Below, one piece after another: positions 1 through 8,441 of a stretch of 34,372 nucleotides of DNA; position 1 is the stretch's first letter, and the number at the start of each line of letters is the position of its first letter. Under the pieces are notes generated by a model that had not been told where the DNA came from, did not search any database, and was given only the letters and a program-made list of their open reading frames with translations. The translations under genes and the position numbers were made by a program. Source of the DNA: an uncultured Chlorobiaceae bacterium (GTDB lineage: Bacteria; Bacteroidota; Chlorobiia; Chlorobiales; Chlorobiaceae); the NCBI GenBank assembly GCA_903866255.1, contig CAIPMW010000108.1, positions 1 to 34,372 of the forward strand, in the 5' to 3' direction.

Positions 1-120
1 CGTTCCCAGAAAGCTTGTGCTCGGAAAAATAGTTATAATTACAACTTGCATTCTCTTGAAAATCAGGGATAAATATATGGTAACGTATTTTATTTTATAA
101 ATATATTTCTTTCATCGTTA

Positions 121-1515
121 TATTTCTCCCGGGAAATCAGGATATACACCCATGAAGAGTTACGCAAACGTGTTTTTGCCGTTCTTGAAGAGGTACGTCC
201 CGAACGCAAAAAAGGAGACGGAAAAGCGGATGCAAGCACCGGGCGTCCCGGTATGGAGCAATGGGCAATTCTGGTACTTGGTGTCGTTCGGCTGTCACTC
301 AATCTTGATTACGATCGGCTTCATGATTTGATCAATCACCACGATACCCTTCGCCAGATGCTTGGCCATAACGACTGGACGGATAAAACCGCTTACAAAC
401 TCCAGACCATCAAGGATAATGTTCGACTGTTTACCCCCGAACTGCTTGATCGAATCAACCATGAAGTGGTGCTTACCGGTCATGCTCTGGTAAAAAAAAA
501 GAGCAGGAAAATCTCATACCTCTAATGGCACGAGGTGATTCATTTGTGGTTGAAATCCATGTCCACTTTCCTGCTGATACCAGCCAGTTATACGATGCCA
601 TGCGCAAAGTTCTTGAAGTGAGCGCAACCTTGTCCGCGCTTCAAGGTTCAACCCAATGGCGTCAGTTTGCTCATAACATCCGGGGTATAAAAAGACTGCT
701 TCGCGTTGTGCATAAGCTCAAGAACTCGACATCGAAAAAGCCCGAAAAGAAAGCGCTCAAAGATCAGGAAATAAAGCAGGCACACTGTGAATTATCTTGC
801 CGCAGCAAACTATCAGCTACAACGGGCAGTGAGTACCGGCGCAGAATTTGGCGCTCTGAATCCTTTGCTGCTCAGCAAGCTGAATCACTATGTTGCTCAT
901 GCTGAAGTGCAAATGGATCAGATTCGTCGTCGGGTGCTCAACGAAGAGGTTATACCTCATTCCGAGAAAGTGTTTTCCATTTTTCAGCCACACACCGAGT
1001 GGATCAGTAAAGGCAAGGCTGGCGTACCGGTTGAGTTGGGATTAAAAGTCTGCGTTATCGAAGATCAGTACCGTTTCATCCTGCATCATCAGGTGATGGA
1101 AAAGGCTACCGATAGTGATATTGCGGTCTCCATTATTGAAGCTGCCAAAAAGCGTTTTCCAAACTTACAGGCTATCAGTTACGATAAAGGTTTTCATACT
1201 CCAATGAACCAGATCGAACTGAAAAAGCATCTCGAAAAAGTTGTTCTGCCGAAAAAAGGCAAACTCTCAAAAATCGACAAAGCTCATGAATCCGAACCGG
1301 AATTCAGGAAATTGAGACGGCAGCATTCGGCTGTCGAATCGGCAATCAACGCACTTGAGGTTCATGGTCTGGATATATGCCTTGACCATGGTATCAAAGG
1401 ATTCAAGCGCTACGTTGCCTTTGCGGTGCTGGCTCGCAACATTCATCGTTTCGGAGTGCTTTTGTCACATCAGGATGCAAAACGACATCGAGGGGCGTAT
1501 AAAAAAGCCGCCTGA
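121..1515 (+). pseudogene. ISNCY-like DDE transposase, frameshifted remnant
   Basis: This is a DDE transposase in three reading-frame segments: about 121-525 (HEELRKRVFAVLEE, then DYDRLHDLINHH), about 492-785 (DSFVVEIHVHFPAD) and about 775-1515. The last segment carries the catalytic-core landmarks, with YDKGFH around 1190 and RRQHSAVESAINALEVHG around 1320, where an Asp and a Glu of the DDE triad are expected. It resembles the ISNCY family as I remember it. The first break lies in a run of nine A (492-500) and is a -1 change. The second, near 780-790, is a +1 change in an ordinary sequence context. No ATG is in frame upstream; the frame is open back only to position 73. With two breaks and no start, I call it dead. 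Subfamily placement is uncertain. Confidence 0.8.
495..501 (+). other. A AAA AAG slippery heptamer in the transposase remnant
   Basis: In the upstream frame the codons read AAA (496-498) and AAG (499-501), preceded by A at 495. This is the A AAA AAG heptamer used for -1 frameshifting in dnaX and in several IS families. A -1 slip joins the first transposase segment exactly to the second, and the zero-frame stop follows at 523-525. A weak hairpin with 5-bp arms (ACCTC/GAGGT) starts about 16 bases downstream, further away than usual. A simple indel in the homopolymer explains the break equally well, and a second, signal-free break downstream argues that the gene is dead in any case. Confidence 0.35.
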
Positions 1516-1734
1516 TCAGGCTCTGAAAAAAGCTTTTATTACCAATTCGCAGGGAAGAGTACGCTCGCGATGAAGCTTTTGAAAGCAAAATTCAGTAGTT
1601 TGCTCTTGTCATATCCTGAAAAACTCAAAAACATCTCCGCTGGGTCAAAAATAGACAGGTTTTGATCGTGATGGGGTTGTCAGATTTTCAAAAAACAGGC
1701 GTTTTCTGTCAGGCACTATTTATTTGGAGAAGAG

Positions 1735-1945
1735 ATGAGGTTGTGCCCCGGGTTATGAGCTCGATATTAAATTTTCTGCTTGACAATCTCGTCTTTTGGT
1801 CGAAGAACTTGGACAAAAAAAAGATGCCATAGAAGAGGGGCTGAAACTGTTGCTGCAAGTGCAATGTCAAAAAGCAATCAGGAATTTTCGAGGAAAACTG
1901 AAATGGTCCGGTAATATCAATGATGAGATGAGGGAGAAGGGCTAA
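1735..1945 (+). pseudogene. Broken VapB-like antitoxin gene, no toxin
   Basis: The frame ending at the TAA 1943-1945 reads VEELGQKKDAIEEGLKLLLQ, then QKAIRNFRGKLKW, which matches the C-terminal half of short VapB-type antitoxins (DUF2191-like) as I know them. Upstream in the same frame is LDIKFSA, a TGA stop at 1781-1783, then QSRLL. The spacing between LDI and KKDAIEEG equals that of intact homologues, so the gene seems to have acquired a nonsense codon. A good ribosome binding site (GGAG, 1726-1729) sits 5 bases before an ATG at 1735, but that ATG is in another frame, so the N-terminus is also damaged. No PIN-domain toxin follows, because the next gene is on the other strand. It is probably a remnant of a toxin-antitoxin pair lost beside the insertion sequence. 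Confidence 0.5.
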
Positions 1946-1954
1946 CGACTGATT

Positions 1955-2317
1955 TCACCTGCTGCTGAAGGAAGTGGCGGGGGGGGAAATGTCAGGCGCT
2001 TGTTTATGCAGATGAATGGCGATCCACACTGCTCCGTCGGAAACGCTCAGAACCGTGTGGGGTGTTCCTGCAGGCAGAAACAGATAGTCGCCTGATTTCA
2101 GGGTAACAGTCTCTCCTGCAACAACAAGCTGTGCGCTCCCTTGAAGGAGGGCCACCCATTCGTCCTGTGTTTGTACGTACTCGGTCTGAGCAACTTTGGA
2201 GGAACTCACGATGCGCTCAATGACGAGGTTCTGGAGCGCCAGAAGAGATTCAATGCGTTCGCCATCAGAGGGAGGTGCTGCGTTGTCAAATAAATTCCCA
2301 ACTTGCATCGTATTCAT
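1955..2317 (-). CDS. Small cupin-domain protein
   Basis: A 120-residue single-domain cupin. The core runs from about residue 45 to 105, with SAQLVVAGETVTLKSGDYLFLPAGTPHTVL. The G-D-x-x-x-x-P-A-G-x-x-H block is the second half of the cupin metal-binding motif. The first motif (EWVALLQGSAQLVV) lacks the usual His-x-His pair, so metal binding, if any, is atypical. The N-terminal part (NLFDNAAPPSDGERIESLL) resembles small cupins that are annotated without function. It is the last gene of the minus-strand run, 37 bp after guaA, with which it is probably co-transcribed. Substrate and reaction are unknown. The ATG start at 2317 is the only one that keeps the whole domain. Confidence 0.75.
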   Translation of the reverse strand: MNTMQVGNLFDNAAPPSDGERIESLLALQNLVIERIVSSSKVAQTEYVQTQDEWVALLQGSAQLVVAGETVTLKSGDYLFLPAGTPHTVLSVSDGAVWIAIHLHKQAPDISPPATSFSSR

Positions 2318-2354
2318 CTCAAAAGCCTGATCAATAATGAGAACGATTCACCTG

Positions 2355-3896
2355 TCACTCCCACTCAATTGTTGCCGGTGGCTTCGACGAAATATCATAA
2401 GCCACCCTGTTAATACCGCGCACTTCGTTGATAATCCTGTTTGAGACGCGGGCCAGAAAATCGTGAGGCAATGGAGCCCAGTCGGCAGTCATGCCGTCGG
2501 TGGATTCGACCGCCCGAAGGGCCAGCACGTTTTCGTAGGTGCGTTTGTCGCCCATGACGCCAACTGACTGGACTGGAAGAAGAACCGCAAACGCCTGCCA
2601 GACATGGCTGTACAGGCCGCTGGATTTCAGCTCTTCGATATAGATTTCGTCAGCTTCCCGCAATACATCAAGCCTCTCTTTATTGACGGATCCAAGCACC
2701 CGGACGGCAAGACCGGGACCCGGGAAGGGGTGGCGCATCAAAATATCCTCGGCAATGCCGAGCTCACGCCCTACGGCGCGAACTTCATCCTTGAAGAGTT
2801 CACGAAGTGGCTCAATCAGCTTGAGCTTCATCCGCTTCGGCAGCCCGCCAACATTATGGTGCGACTTGATGGTCGCCGATGGGCCTTTGACGCTCACGCT
2901 CTCAATCACATCAGGGTAGAGAGTGCCCTGTACCAGAAACTTCTCATGAGCCATCTGCTCTTCAAAAACCTGAATAAAGGTTTTTCCAATAATTTTGCGC
3001 TTCTTTTCAGGTGAGGCAACATTTTTCAGCCGTTTCAGGAAGAGGTCGGAAGCATCGACCAGAGATACCCTGAGGCCCAGTGTCGAGAGAAAGCTCATCA
3101 CTTTTTCAGCCTCATTTTTTCGCAACAGTCCATTATCGACAAAAACGCAGTGCAGTTGCTTGCCGATTGCCTTGCCGACCAGAACCGCCGCAACGGTGGA
3201 GTCAACTCCGCCGCTGATGCCGCAGATGACCGTCTCTTTGCCCGCTTTGTACCGAATCTCTTCGATCTGGTGGTCGATAAAACTTTTTGACGACCAGTCG
3301 GGGGCGATGCCTGCAATATCGAGAAGAAAGTTTGAGAAGAGTTGTTTGCCGTAGAGGGTGTGCTGCACTTCGGGGTGAAACTGCAGGCCATACACTTTCA
3401 GTGCAGCTCTGCTGCCGCAGCTTTCAAAAGCGCAGATTTCAGAGTTTTCGCTGCTGGCTGTTGCCCTGAACCCTTCGGGAAGTCGTACCACTTTGTCGCC
3501 ATGGCTCATCCAGACATCTGAATCGGGAATATTGTGAAAAAGCAGACTCTCCTTGTCGTCATCACGGGTAACAAGAATTTTGGAGCGTCCGAACTCATGT
3601 TTTGATGATGAGGCTACCTCTCCCCCAAAATGGTTGGCGATTGCCTGCAAACCATAGCAGATGCCGAGGATCGGAATGCCAAGTGAAAAGATGCCGCTGT
3701 CAGGCAGGATTGCTGATTCATCGTAGACACTTGTCGGGCCGCCCGAGAGGATGATTGCTTTGGGGCGGTGTTCCCTGATTACATTCGGTGTGGTGTTATA
3801 GGGAAGAATTTCAGAGTAGATACCCAGTTCGCGAATACGACGGGCGATCAACTGGGTATATTGAGAACCGAAATCAAGGACGACTACTGATTGCAT
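2355..3896 (-). CDS. guaA: GMP synthase (glutamine-hydrolysing)
   Basis: Converts XMP to GMP using ATP and glutamine, the last step of guanine nucleotide synthesis, in the cytoplasm. At 513 residues it is the usual length for the two-domain enzyme. The N-terminal class I amidotransferase domain has the nucleophile Cys80 (GICYGLQ) and the partners His174 and Glu176 (LQFHPE). The ATP-pyrophosphatase domain has the P-loop SGGVDS at 228-233. The C-terminal dimerisation domain ends with the family signature [14 protein letters not shown]. All key residues are present. It lies 34 bp downstream of the penicillin-binding protein gene and 37 bp upstream of the cupin gene on the same strand, so it is probably expressed from a shared transcript. 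Confidence 0.97.
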   Translation of the reverse strand: MQSVVVLDFGSQYTQLIARRIRELGIYSEILPYNTTPNVIREHRPKAIILSGGPTSVYDESAILPDSGIFSLGIPILGICYGLQAIANHFGGEVASSSKHEFGRSKILVTRDDDKESLLFHNIPDSDVWMSHGDKVVRLPEGFRATASSENSEICAFESCGSRAALKVYGLQFHPEVQHTLYGKQLFSNFLLDIAGIAPDWSSKSFIDHQIEEIRYKAGKETVICGISGGVDSTVAAVLVGKAIGKQLHCVFVDNGLLRKNEAEKVMSFLSTLGLRVSLVDASDLFLKRLKNVASPEKKRKIIGKTFIQVFEEQMAHEKFLVQGTLYPDVIESVSVKGPSATIKSHHNVGGLPKRMKLKLIEPLRELFKDEVRAVGRELGIAEDILMRHPFPGPGLAVRVLGSVNKERLDVLREADEIYIEELKSSGLYSHVWQAFAVLLPVQSVGVMGDKRTYENVLALRAVESTDGMTADWAPLPHDFLARVSNRIINEVRGINRVAYDISSKPPATIEWE

Positions 3897-3930
3897 AAAC
3901 AGAGTGTTGTGAGGTTAACTGATCAGGAGT

Positions 3931-6240
3931 TCAAAGGGATTGTAGCGCTTTCGGCTTGGGTTTTGGCGCAGGTGCAGGCACTGTCGCAGGTTTTTGTGGT
4001 TTGGGGGCTACACTGTTGCTCGCTGGAGCTGCGCTGTTGGGGCTGGAAGGCGCTGCCGGGGCCTCTTGCGCTGGAGTTGGAGCGGCGGCGGCATGGCCCT
4101 GATAGTACTGAAATCCCTTGGGGGTGTAGTACTCAATATAGACATCGCTGCCCAGCAGGTCAGACGGGGTGTTGGTCTCTGCGGACATTGGAACAGCAAT
4201 AACCGTTTCAGGTATATGGAAGTACCTGTTCTCAAGCTTCAGCGTTGGATCACTGTAGCAGCGTTTCATAAACCCGGCCCACACAGGAAGAGCGGCGCGT
4301 GCGCCCTGGCCATACTCCATTGAGGTAAATTTGATACGTTCATCATCAAATCCGGTCCAGACAACGGCAACAAGTTGAGGGGTAAATCCGGCAAACCAGG
4401 CATCCCTCATGCTTTGTGTTGTGCCTGTTTTTCCTGCAGCTTCAACATTAAAGCCGTAACGGGCACGGACAGCCACTCCGGTACCTTTGTTGATCACATC
4501 TTTCAGCATCGAAACCATTACAAAGTTTGATGTGGAGTCGATGGCAAATCGCCTGTTTGGAGTGTACTCCGACAAAATCCGGCTATGTTTATCTTCAATT
4601 TTCAGTATGGATATTGGCTCGTTCCAAAAGCCGTTATTTGCAAATGTTGAAAAAGCTCCGGCCAGTTCAAGTGGTGACACCTCTGCGGTTCCAAGGGCTA
4701 TAGAGAGGTTCGAGGGCATGGGAGAGGTGATGCCCATTTTTCTTGCATGGCTGATAATATCTGCTGTGGTGAGGTTCTCGTAGGCAAGCCGCACGGTAAC
4801 CTGGTTGAGTGAGCGGCTTAAGGCTGAGCGGAGTGTTGTCATTCCTCCCGAGGAGCCATCGGAGTTTCGTGGCGACCAGATTCCGTTGCCGCTATTGAGG
4901 GCAAGAGGCTGGTCAAGTACCTGGAAGTTTGCCGGGAGCCCTTTGTCGATAGCCGTTGTATAGACGAATGGTTTGAACGTTGAACCCGGCTGCCGTCTGG
5001 CTTGCCAGACATGGTCGAATTGGTACTTGTAGTCATCGGATGAGAATCTGTTGCCGCCAACCCAGGCCTTGACATGTCCATTGGTCGGGTCGATCGCAAC
5101 CAAAGCAACCTGAATTCGGGTTTTTTCCAGCAGTAGATCGTTCAGCCATATTTTGTCGGCCTTGAGTCGTACCATGGCCTGTTGATCTGAAAATCCATTA
5201 TCCCTCAGCTCTTTGAACCGCTCACTTTCCATGATGATCTGGTTCTTGAGCGACTCCGGCCATCTCCATGCACGGTCAAAAGATGCCTGCAGTTCGGCCA
5301 GATGTTCTGCGGCAGCCTGCTGGGCATACTGCTGCATACGGCTGTCGAGTGTAGTCTGGATGGTAAGGCCATCGCGGTACAGGTCAACATTGCCAAGCAG
5401 CGCAGCAGGCTTGATGGTCTGACGAATATATTCTGTAAAATATGGGGCAAGTCCCTGATGGCTGACGGGTGTGTATTTGAGAACTAATGGGCTCTTTTTC
5501 GCGGCTGCAGCCTGTTTTGGCGTTATAAATTCCTCCTTTTCCATCAGTGAGAGTATAAGGTTCCTTCTGCTGATAGCGCTGGTCGGGTTTTTTGCAGGAT
5601 TGTAGGCGGTCGGGTTTTTCAGCGTGGCAATAAGTGTCGCGCTTTCAGGCAGCGTCAGCAGATATGCTGATTTGCCGAAATAGGTGTGAGCTGCAGCTTC
5701 GACTCCATAAGCTCCGGAACCAAAATAGACTGTGTTGAGATAGAGTGCCAGAATCTCATCTTTTGTATATGTTTTTTCAAGCTCAATTGCGGTAAGCAAC
5801 TCTTTCACTTTCCTGGAGACAGTGCGTTCCTGTGTCAGATAGAGATTTTTTGCAAGCTGCTGGGTAATGGTGCTCGCCCCCTGCCATCGACTGCGCATTT
5901 TTATGATATTTTCACCCATTGCCAGAACCAGTCGCCGCATATCGACACCCCAGTGGTTATAAAAGGCTACATCTTCAGTGGCAATAAGGGCATAGCGGGT
6001 CGAACGAGGAATAGATTTGAGCGGGATAAACGTGCGATTTTTCAGGAAAAATTTATGCAGAAGCACGCCATCCTCTGAATAGACAAGAGAGGCAAGGTCG
6101 GGGTTTGGATTTTCGAGTTCCTCAATGCTTGGGAGACCAAGAAAAGATTTTGCTGCATAACCTGCCACAGAGGTGACCAGCGTCAGGGCGATGAGTGATG
6201 CTATAAAAAGAAATTGTGTTTTGGAAAATATTTTACTCAC
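3931..6240 (-). CDS. Bifunctional penicillin-binding protein 1A (GT51 + transpeptidase)
   Basis: A class A penicillin-binding protein of 769 residues that polymerises and cross-links peptidoglycan at the outer face of the inner membrane. A single N-terminal membrane anchor spans about residues 9-29. The glycosyltransferase 51 domain has catalytic Glu89 in TEDVAFYNHWG, then QGASTITQQLAKNL and KVKELLTAIELEKTYTKDEI. The transpeptidase domain has Ser420-Thr-Phe-Lys423, the SxN motif at 477-479 and KTGT at 604-607. The last 50 residues or so are a Pro/Ala/Lys-rich, low-complexity tail, probably periplasmic and disordered. The start is GTG at 6240. The hydrolase gene upstream ends only 9 bp away, which suggests an operon. 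Whether the closest paralogue is mrcA or pbpC cannot be settled here; domain content favours the PBP1A type. Confidence 0.95.
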   Translation of the reverse strand: MSKIFSKTQFLFIASLIALTLVTSVAGYAAKSFLGLPSIEELENPNPDLASLVYSEDGVLLHKFFLKNRTFIPLKSIPRSTRYALIATEDVAFYNHWGVDMRRLVLAMGENIIKMRSRWQGASTITQQLAKNLYLTQERTVSRKVKELLTAIELEKTYTKDEILALYLNTVYFGSGAYGVEAAAHTYFGKSAYLLTLPESATLIATLKNPTAYNPAKNPTSAISRRNLILSLMEKEEFITPKQAAAAKKSPLVLKYTPVSHQGLAPYFTEYIRQTIKPAALLGNVDLYRDGLTIQTTLDSRMQQYAQQAAAEHLAELQASFDRAWRWPESLKNQIIMESERFKELRDNGFSDQQAMVRLKADKIWLNDLLLEKTRIQVALVAIDPTNGHVKAWVGGNRFSSDDYKYQFDHVWQARRQPGSTFKPFVYTTAIDKGLPANFQVLDQPLALNSGNGIWSPRNSDGSSGGMTTLRSALSRSLNQVTVRLAYENLTTADIISHARKMGITSPMPSNLSIALGTAEVSPLELAGAFSTFANNGFWNEPISILKIEDKHSRILSEYTPNRRFAIDSTSNFVMVSMLKDVINKGTGVAVRARYGFNVEAAGKTGTTQSMRDAWFAGFTPQLVAVVWTGFDDERIKFTSMEYGQGARAALPVWAGFMKRCYSDPTLKLENRYFHIPETVIAVPMSAETNTPSDLLGSDVYIEYYTPKGFQYYQGHAAAAPTPAQEAPAAPSSPNSAAPASNSVAPKPQKPATVPAPAPKPKPKALQSL

Positions 6241-6249
6241 GATGACATC

Positions 6250-7215
6250 TTAAGGTTGAAGCTTGTAATAGTGTTCTGCACGCTCAAAATGCTGTTGAAG
6301 CTCGCGTGCAAAGTGAGCGGTCTCTTCGAGCATTGGCAGGTGACCAAGCTCCATGAACTTTGCCAGATGTGTTGGTGACGCAGATTCTGCTTTGCGTTTT
6401 TTGTAGAGCGAAAGAGTGCCTTCAGGGGGAATGGTATTATCAGCCATGCCAACACTGCACAGCAGGGGAGAGGCGATAGCGAGTACATGACGGGTATAAG
6501 CTCTCAACACATCTCGATCAATCGAAAATCTACCCACCGCATTTGTTGCATCTTTGTCTGATTGGGTGAAATCCTCGATCAGAACATCCTGATATTCACG
6601 GGGAATCTTTTTCGTGGCGGCCCGTTTGATAAACATGCTCCGTAATGGTTCAAGCTGAAAAACATTGCGAAAATTCAGGGAGACATCAATCAGCCCCCCA
6701 AGCATAATGAGTCCGAATGAGGTCCAGGGGGTCTCTTCAAAAATGCCACAAGCAATGATGGTTGCAGAAACGAGCGCATCGGCGTACCGAAGGCAGAGTT
6801 CTGTGGCAACCATGCCACCCATTGAGTGACCAACGATATGAAGCTTTCTTGATGTATTGAGTCCAAGATGCTCAATGAGTTCACCGGCCTCATCAGCAAA
6901 ACCCTGAATAGTAAATGCAGGATTGTAGCCCTTGATGATTGTTTTTCCGGTGCCACTCTGGTCATAAATTACACACCGGTACTGTGCAGAGAGAGCTTTT
7001 ACCATTGGTTTCCAGTATCGGCAAGAGACTGCCCAGCCATTTACAAACAGCACCACTGGCTTGTTTTGCGACGAAGGATCGGCATCAGCAGAGTCTTCAT
7101 AGTACAGCTTGCATCGGACTGAGGCTAAATAACCCATGATAAATGACTGTATGGTTTCTTGTTCAAGAACAATGGGGACAATATAAACATATAATAATGT
7201 TTCTTCAGTTTTCAC
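6250..7215 (-). CDS. Alpha/beta hydrolase
   Basis: An alpha/beta-hydrolase-fold enzyme of about 295-321 residues. Visible elements are the oxyanion strand VVLFVNGWAVSCRYW, the nucleophile elbow GHSMGG (Ser131 counted from the GTG at 7215), an acidic candidate in VGMADNTIPPE and a catalytic His in LGHLPML near the C-terminus. The spacing fits the Ser-Asp-His triad. Substrate unknown; the family includes esterases, lipases and C-C hydrolases. The start is uncertain: GTG at 7215 gives an extra 26 residues not needed for the fold, and ATG at 7137 begins MGYLASVRCKLYYED, which looks more like a natural N-terminus. Neither has a clear ribosome binding site. It is the first gene of the minus-strand run ahead of the penicillin-binding protein. 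Confidence 0.85.
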   Translation of the reverse strand: MKTEETLLYVYIVPIVLEQETIQSFIMGYLASVRCKLYYEDSADADPSSQNKPVVLFVNGWAVSCRYWKPMVKALSAQYRCVIYDQSGTGKTIIKGYNPAFTIQGFADEAGELIEHLGLNTSRKLHIVGHSMGGMVATELCLRYADALVSATIIACGIFEETPWTSFGLIMLGGLIDVSLNFRNVFQLEPLRSMFIKRAATKKIPREYQDVLIEDFTQSDKDATNAVGRFSIDRDVLRAYTRHVLAIASPLLCSVGMADNTIPPEGTLSLYKKRKAESASPTHLAKFMELGHLPMLEETAHFARELQQHFERAEHYYKLQP

Positions 7216-7325
7216 TCAAGAGGGAGTGTCTGCCGAGGTTTTGCGACTCTGCTGCGCAATGACTACATTGTCAATTCTCAAAATGAACAGATGTTTTTTT
7301 TCATGATTCAGCAGTTAACTACATA

Positions 7326-7997
7326 ATGGAATATTCAGTTACAGCTTTGCTCCCTTCCCTGGTGGACTTTATTCTTCACATAGATACACATCTTCAGCTT
7401 TTGGCTGCGGAGTATGGTTTTTGGCTTTATGGTATTCTTTTTTTTATTGTTTTCTGCGAAACAGGGCTTGTTGTAACCCCTTTTCTGCCGGGCGACTCCC
7501 TTCTCTTTGCAGCGGGCTCACTTGCCTCAATGCCGGACTCTTCACTTAATCCCCATCTGCTTTTTTTACTCTTTTTTATTGCCGCAGTGCTTGGTGATAC
7601 GCTGAACTACCAGATTGGTCACAAGGTTGGTCCTAAAGTATTTCAGTACGAGAACTCCCGTTTTTTCAATACAGGACATCTCATAAAGACTAATGCTTTT
7701 TTTGAAAAATATGGAGGCAAGACGATTATCATAGCTCGTTTTGTGCCGATTATCAGAACATTTGCCCCTTTTGTTGCTGGTATTGGTGCCATGAGTTACG
7801 GTATATTCATCATGTACAATATTGTCGGTGCGCTGCTTTGGGTTGGTTTGTTCAGTTACGGTGGCTACTTTTTTGGGCAACTTTCCTTTGTGCAGCATAA
7901 TTTCAAGCTGTTGCTAGTTGCCATTATTGGATTCTCTCTGTTACCACCAGTGTTCGAGTATCTGAAGCACCGGTTTGGTCAGCAGCAGGATATTTAA
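7326..7997 (+). CDS. DedA-family inner membrane protein
   Basis: A 223-residue polytopic membrane protein of the DedA (VTT/SNARE-associated) family. Some members of this family move undecaprenyl phosphate or phospholipids between leaflets and support envelope integrity. Diagnostic motifs are the acidic re-entrant segment [20 protein letters not shown] (about residues 38-57) and [18 protein letters not shown] (about residues 138-155) with its conserved Arg residues. Hydrophobic stretches at both ends and between these motifs account for four to five membrane segments. It is transcribed away from the alpha/beta hydrolase gene, the two start codons being about 110 bp apart. Nothing in the context shows which lipid it handles. 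Confidence 0.93.
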   Translation: MEYSVTALLPSLVDFILHIDTHLQLLAAEYGFWLYGILFFIVFCETGLVVTPFLPGDSLLFAAGSLASMPDSSLNPHLLFLLFFIAAVLGDTLNYQIGHKVGPKVFQYENSRFFNTGHLIKTNAFFEKYGGKTIIIARFVPIIRTFAPFVAGIGAMSYGIFIMYNIVGALLWVGLFSYGGYFFGQLSFVQHNFKLLLVAIIGFSLLPPVFEYLKHRFGQQQDI

Positions 7998-8322
7998 AAA
8001 TGTTTGTGGATTGTTGATAACTTGTTGATTTATTGTCTGATGCGTTGAATTACAGACAGGGAGATTGTCGTTTTGTTTTGTCTAACTCGCTTTAATAAAA
8101 TAACTTGTCGGTTTTAAGTCTATAGCTTTACAGTTTTGTTGTTCAATTGCGGCAATTAACTATGTGCTGTTTATTAACAGGGTAAATGTTGATAACCTCT
8201 AATCCCGCAATGGGATGAGGTTAATATATCGTTCAGGATGGGGAGGTGACCGCCTGAATTTTAAAAAAAAATCGTTATATATTCACAGATTTTTTTATAA
8301 TCAATGCCTTTTCAGATGGTAT
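7998..8322 (+). other. 325-bp non-coding gap with two predicted hairpins
   Basis: There is no plausible gene here. The reading frame that opens at 8215 runs straight through the tRNA and is not coding. Two inverted repeats lie close together. The first, at 8194-8222, pairs AACCTC and ATCCC with GGGAT and GAGGTT around a five-base loop, with a two-base bulge. The second, at 8232-8258, pairs TTCAGG with CCTGAA and is followed by a short T run and an A run. The second could be a weak terminator for dedA, or the two could belong to a small structured RNA. The rest is AT-rich with no recognisable signal. Confidence 0.45.
8296..8301 (+). promoter_or_regulatory. Candidate -10 box for tRNA-Pro
   Basis: An exact TATAAT lies 21 bases before the first base of the tRNA, a spacing that would give a short 5' leader. 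No good -35 box is present at 16-18 bases upstream, so the call rests mainly on the -10 match in an AT-rich stretch. Confidence 0.35.
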
Positions 8323-8396
8323 CGGCGTATAGCGCAGCCTGGTAGCGCACTTCCTTGGGGTGGAAGGGGTCGTGGGTTCGAATCCCGCTACGCCGA
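8323..8396 (+). tRNA. tRNA-Pro(GGG)
   Basis: The 74-nt sequence folds as a standard cloverleaf. The acceptor CGGCGTA pairs with TACGCCG, with discriminator A at 8396. The anticodon stem CTTCC/GGAAG surrounds the loop TTGGGGT, giving anticodon GGG at 8357-8359 with G at position 37, as in proline tRNAs. The T arm is GTGGG/CCCGC around TTCGAAT. It reads the proline codons CCC and CCU. The CCA end is not encoded. The radical SAM gene starts 45 bp downstream with no clear terminator between. Confidence 0.95.
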
Positions 8397-8441
8397 CTCT
8401 CTTACCTTCTTGTTAATCCTCACGGTTCTGTATATTTGCGC

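Larger units (their letters stand above)
27..1721 (+). mobile_element. Decayed ISNCY-like insertion sequence (tentative limits)
   Basis: The limits are tentative. The block AAATAGT at 27-33 and the block TTGAAAATC at 56-64 recur in inverted orientation at 1715-1721 and 1683-1691, with almost the same internal spacing (22 versus 23 bases). They bracket the broken transposase, as imperfect terminal inverted repeats would. The sequence between the two blocks is not conserved, and I see no convincing target-site duplication, so the ends may be wrong. The right end falls just before the ribosome binding site of a broken antitoxin gene. The element is probably immobile because its transposase is interrupted. 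Confidence 0.35.

Noticed and set aside
90-302. Minus-strand frame opposite the transposase start
   Set aside because: The plus-strand frame there gives transposase-like sequence (HEELRKRVFAVLEE), so this is a shadow.
1946-1954. A VapC toxin after the antitoxin remnant
   Set aside because: Only nine bases remain before the stop of the convergent cupin gene.
2604-3354. Open frames antisense to guaA
   Set aside because: They lie wholly inside guaA, whose motifs are complete; these are shadow frames.
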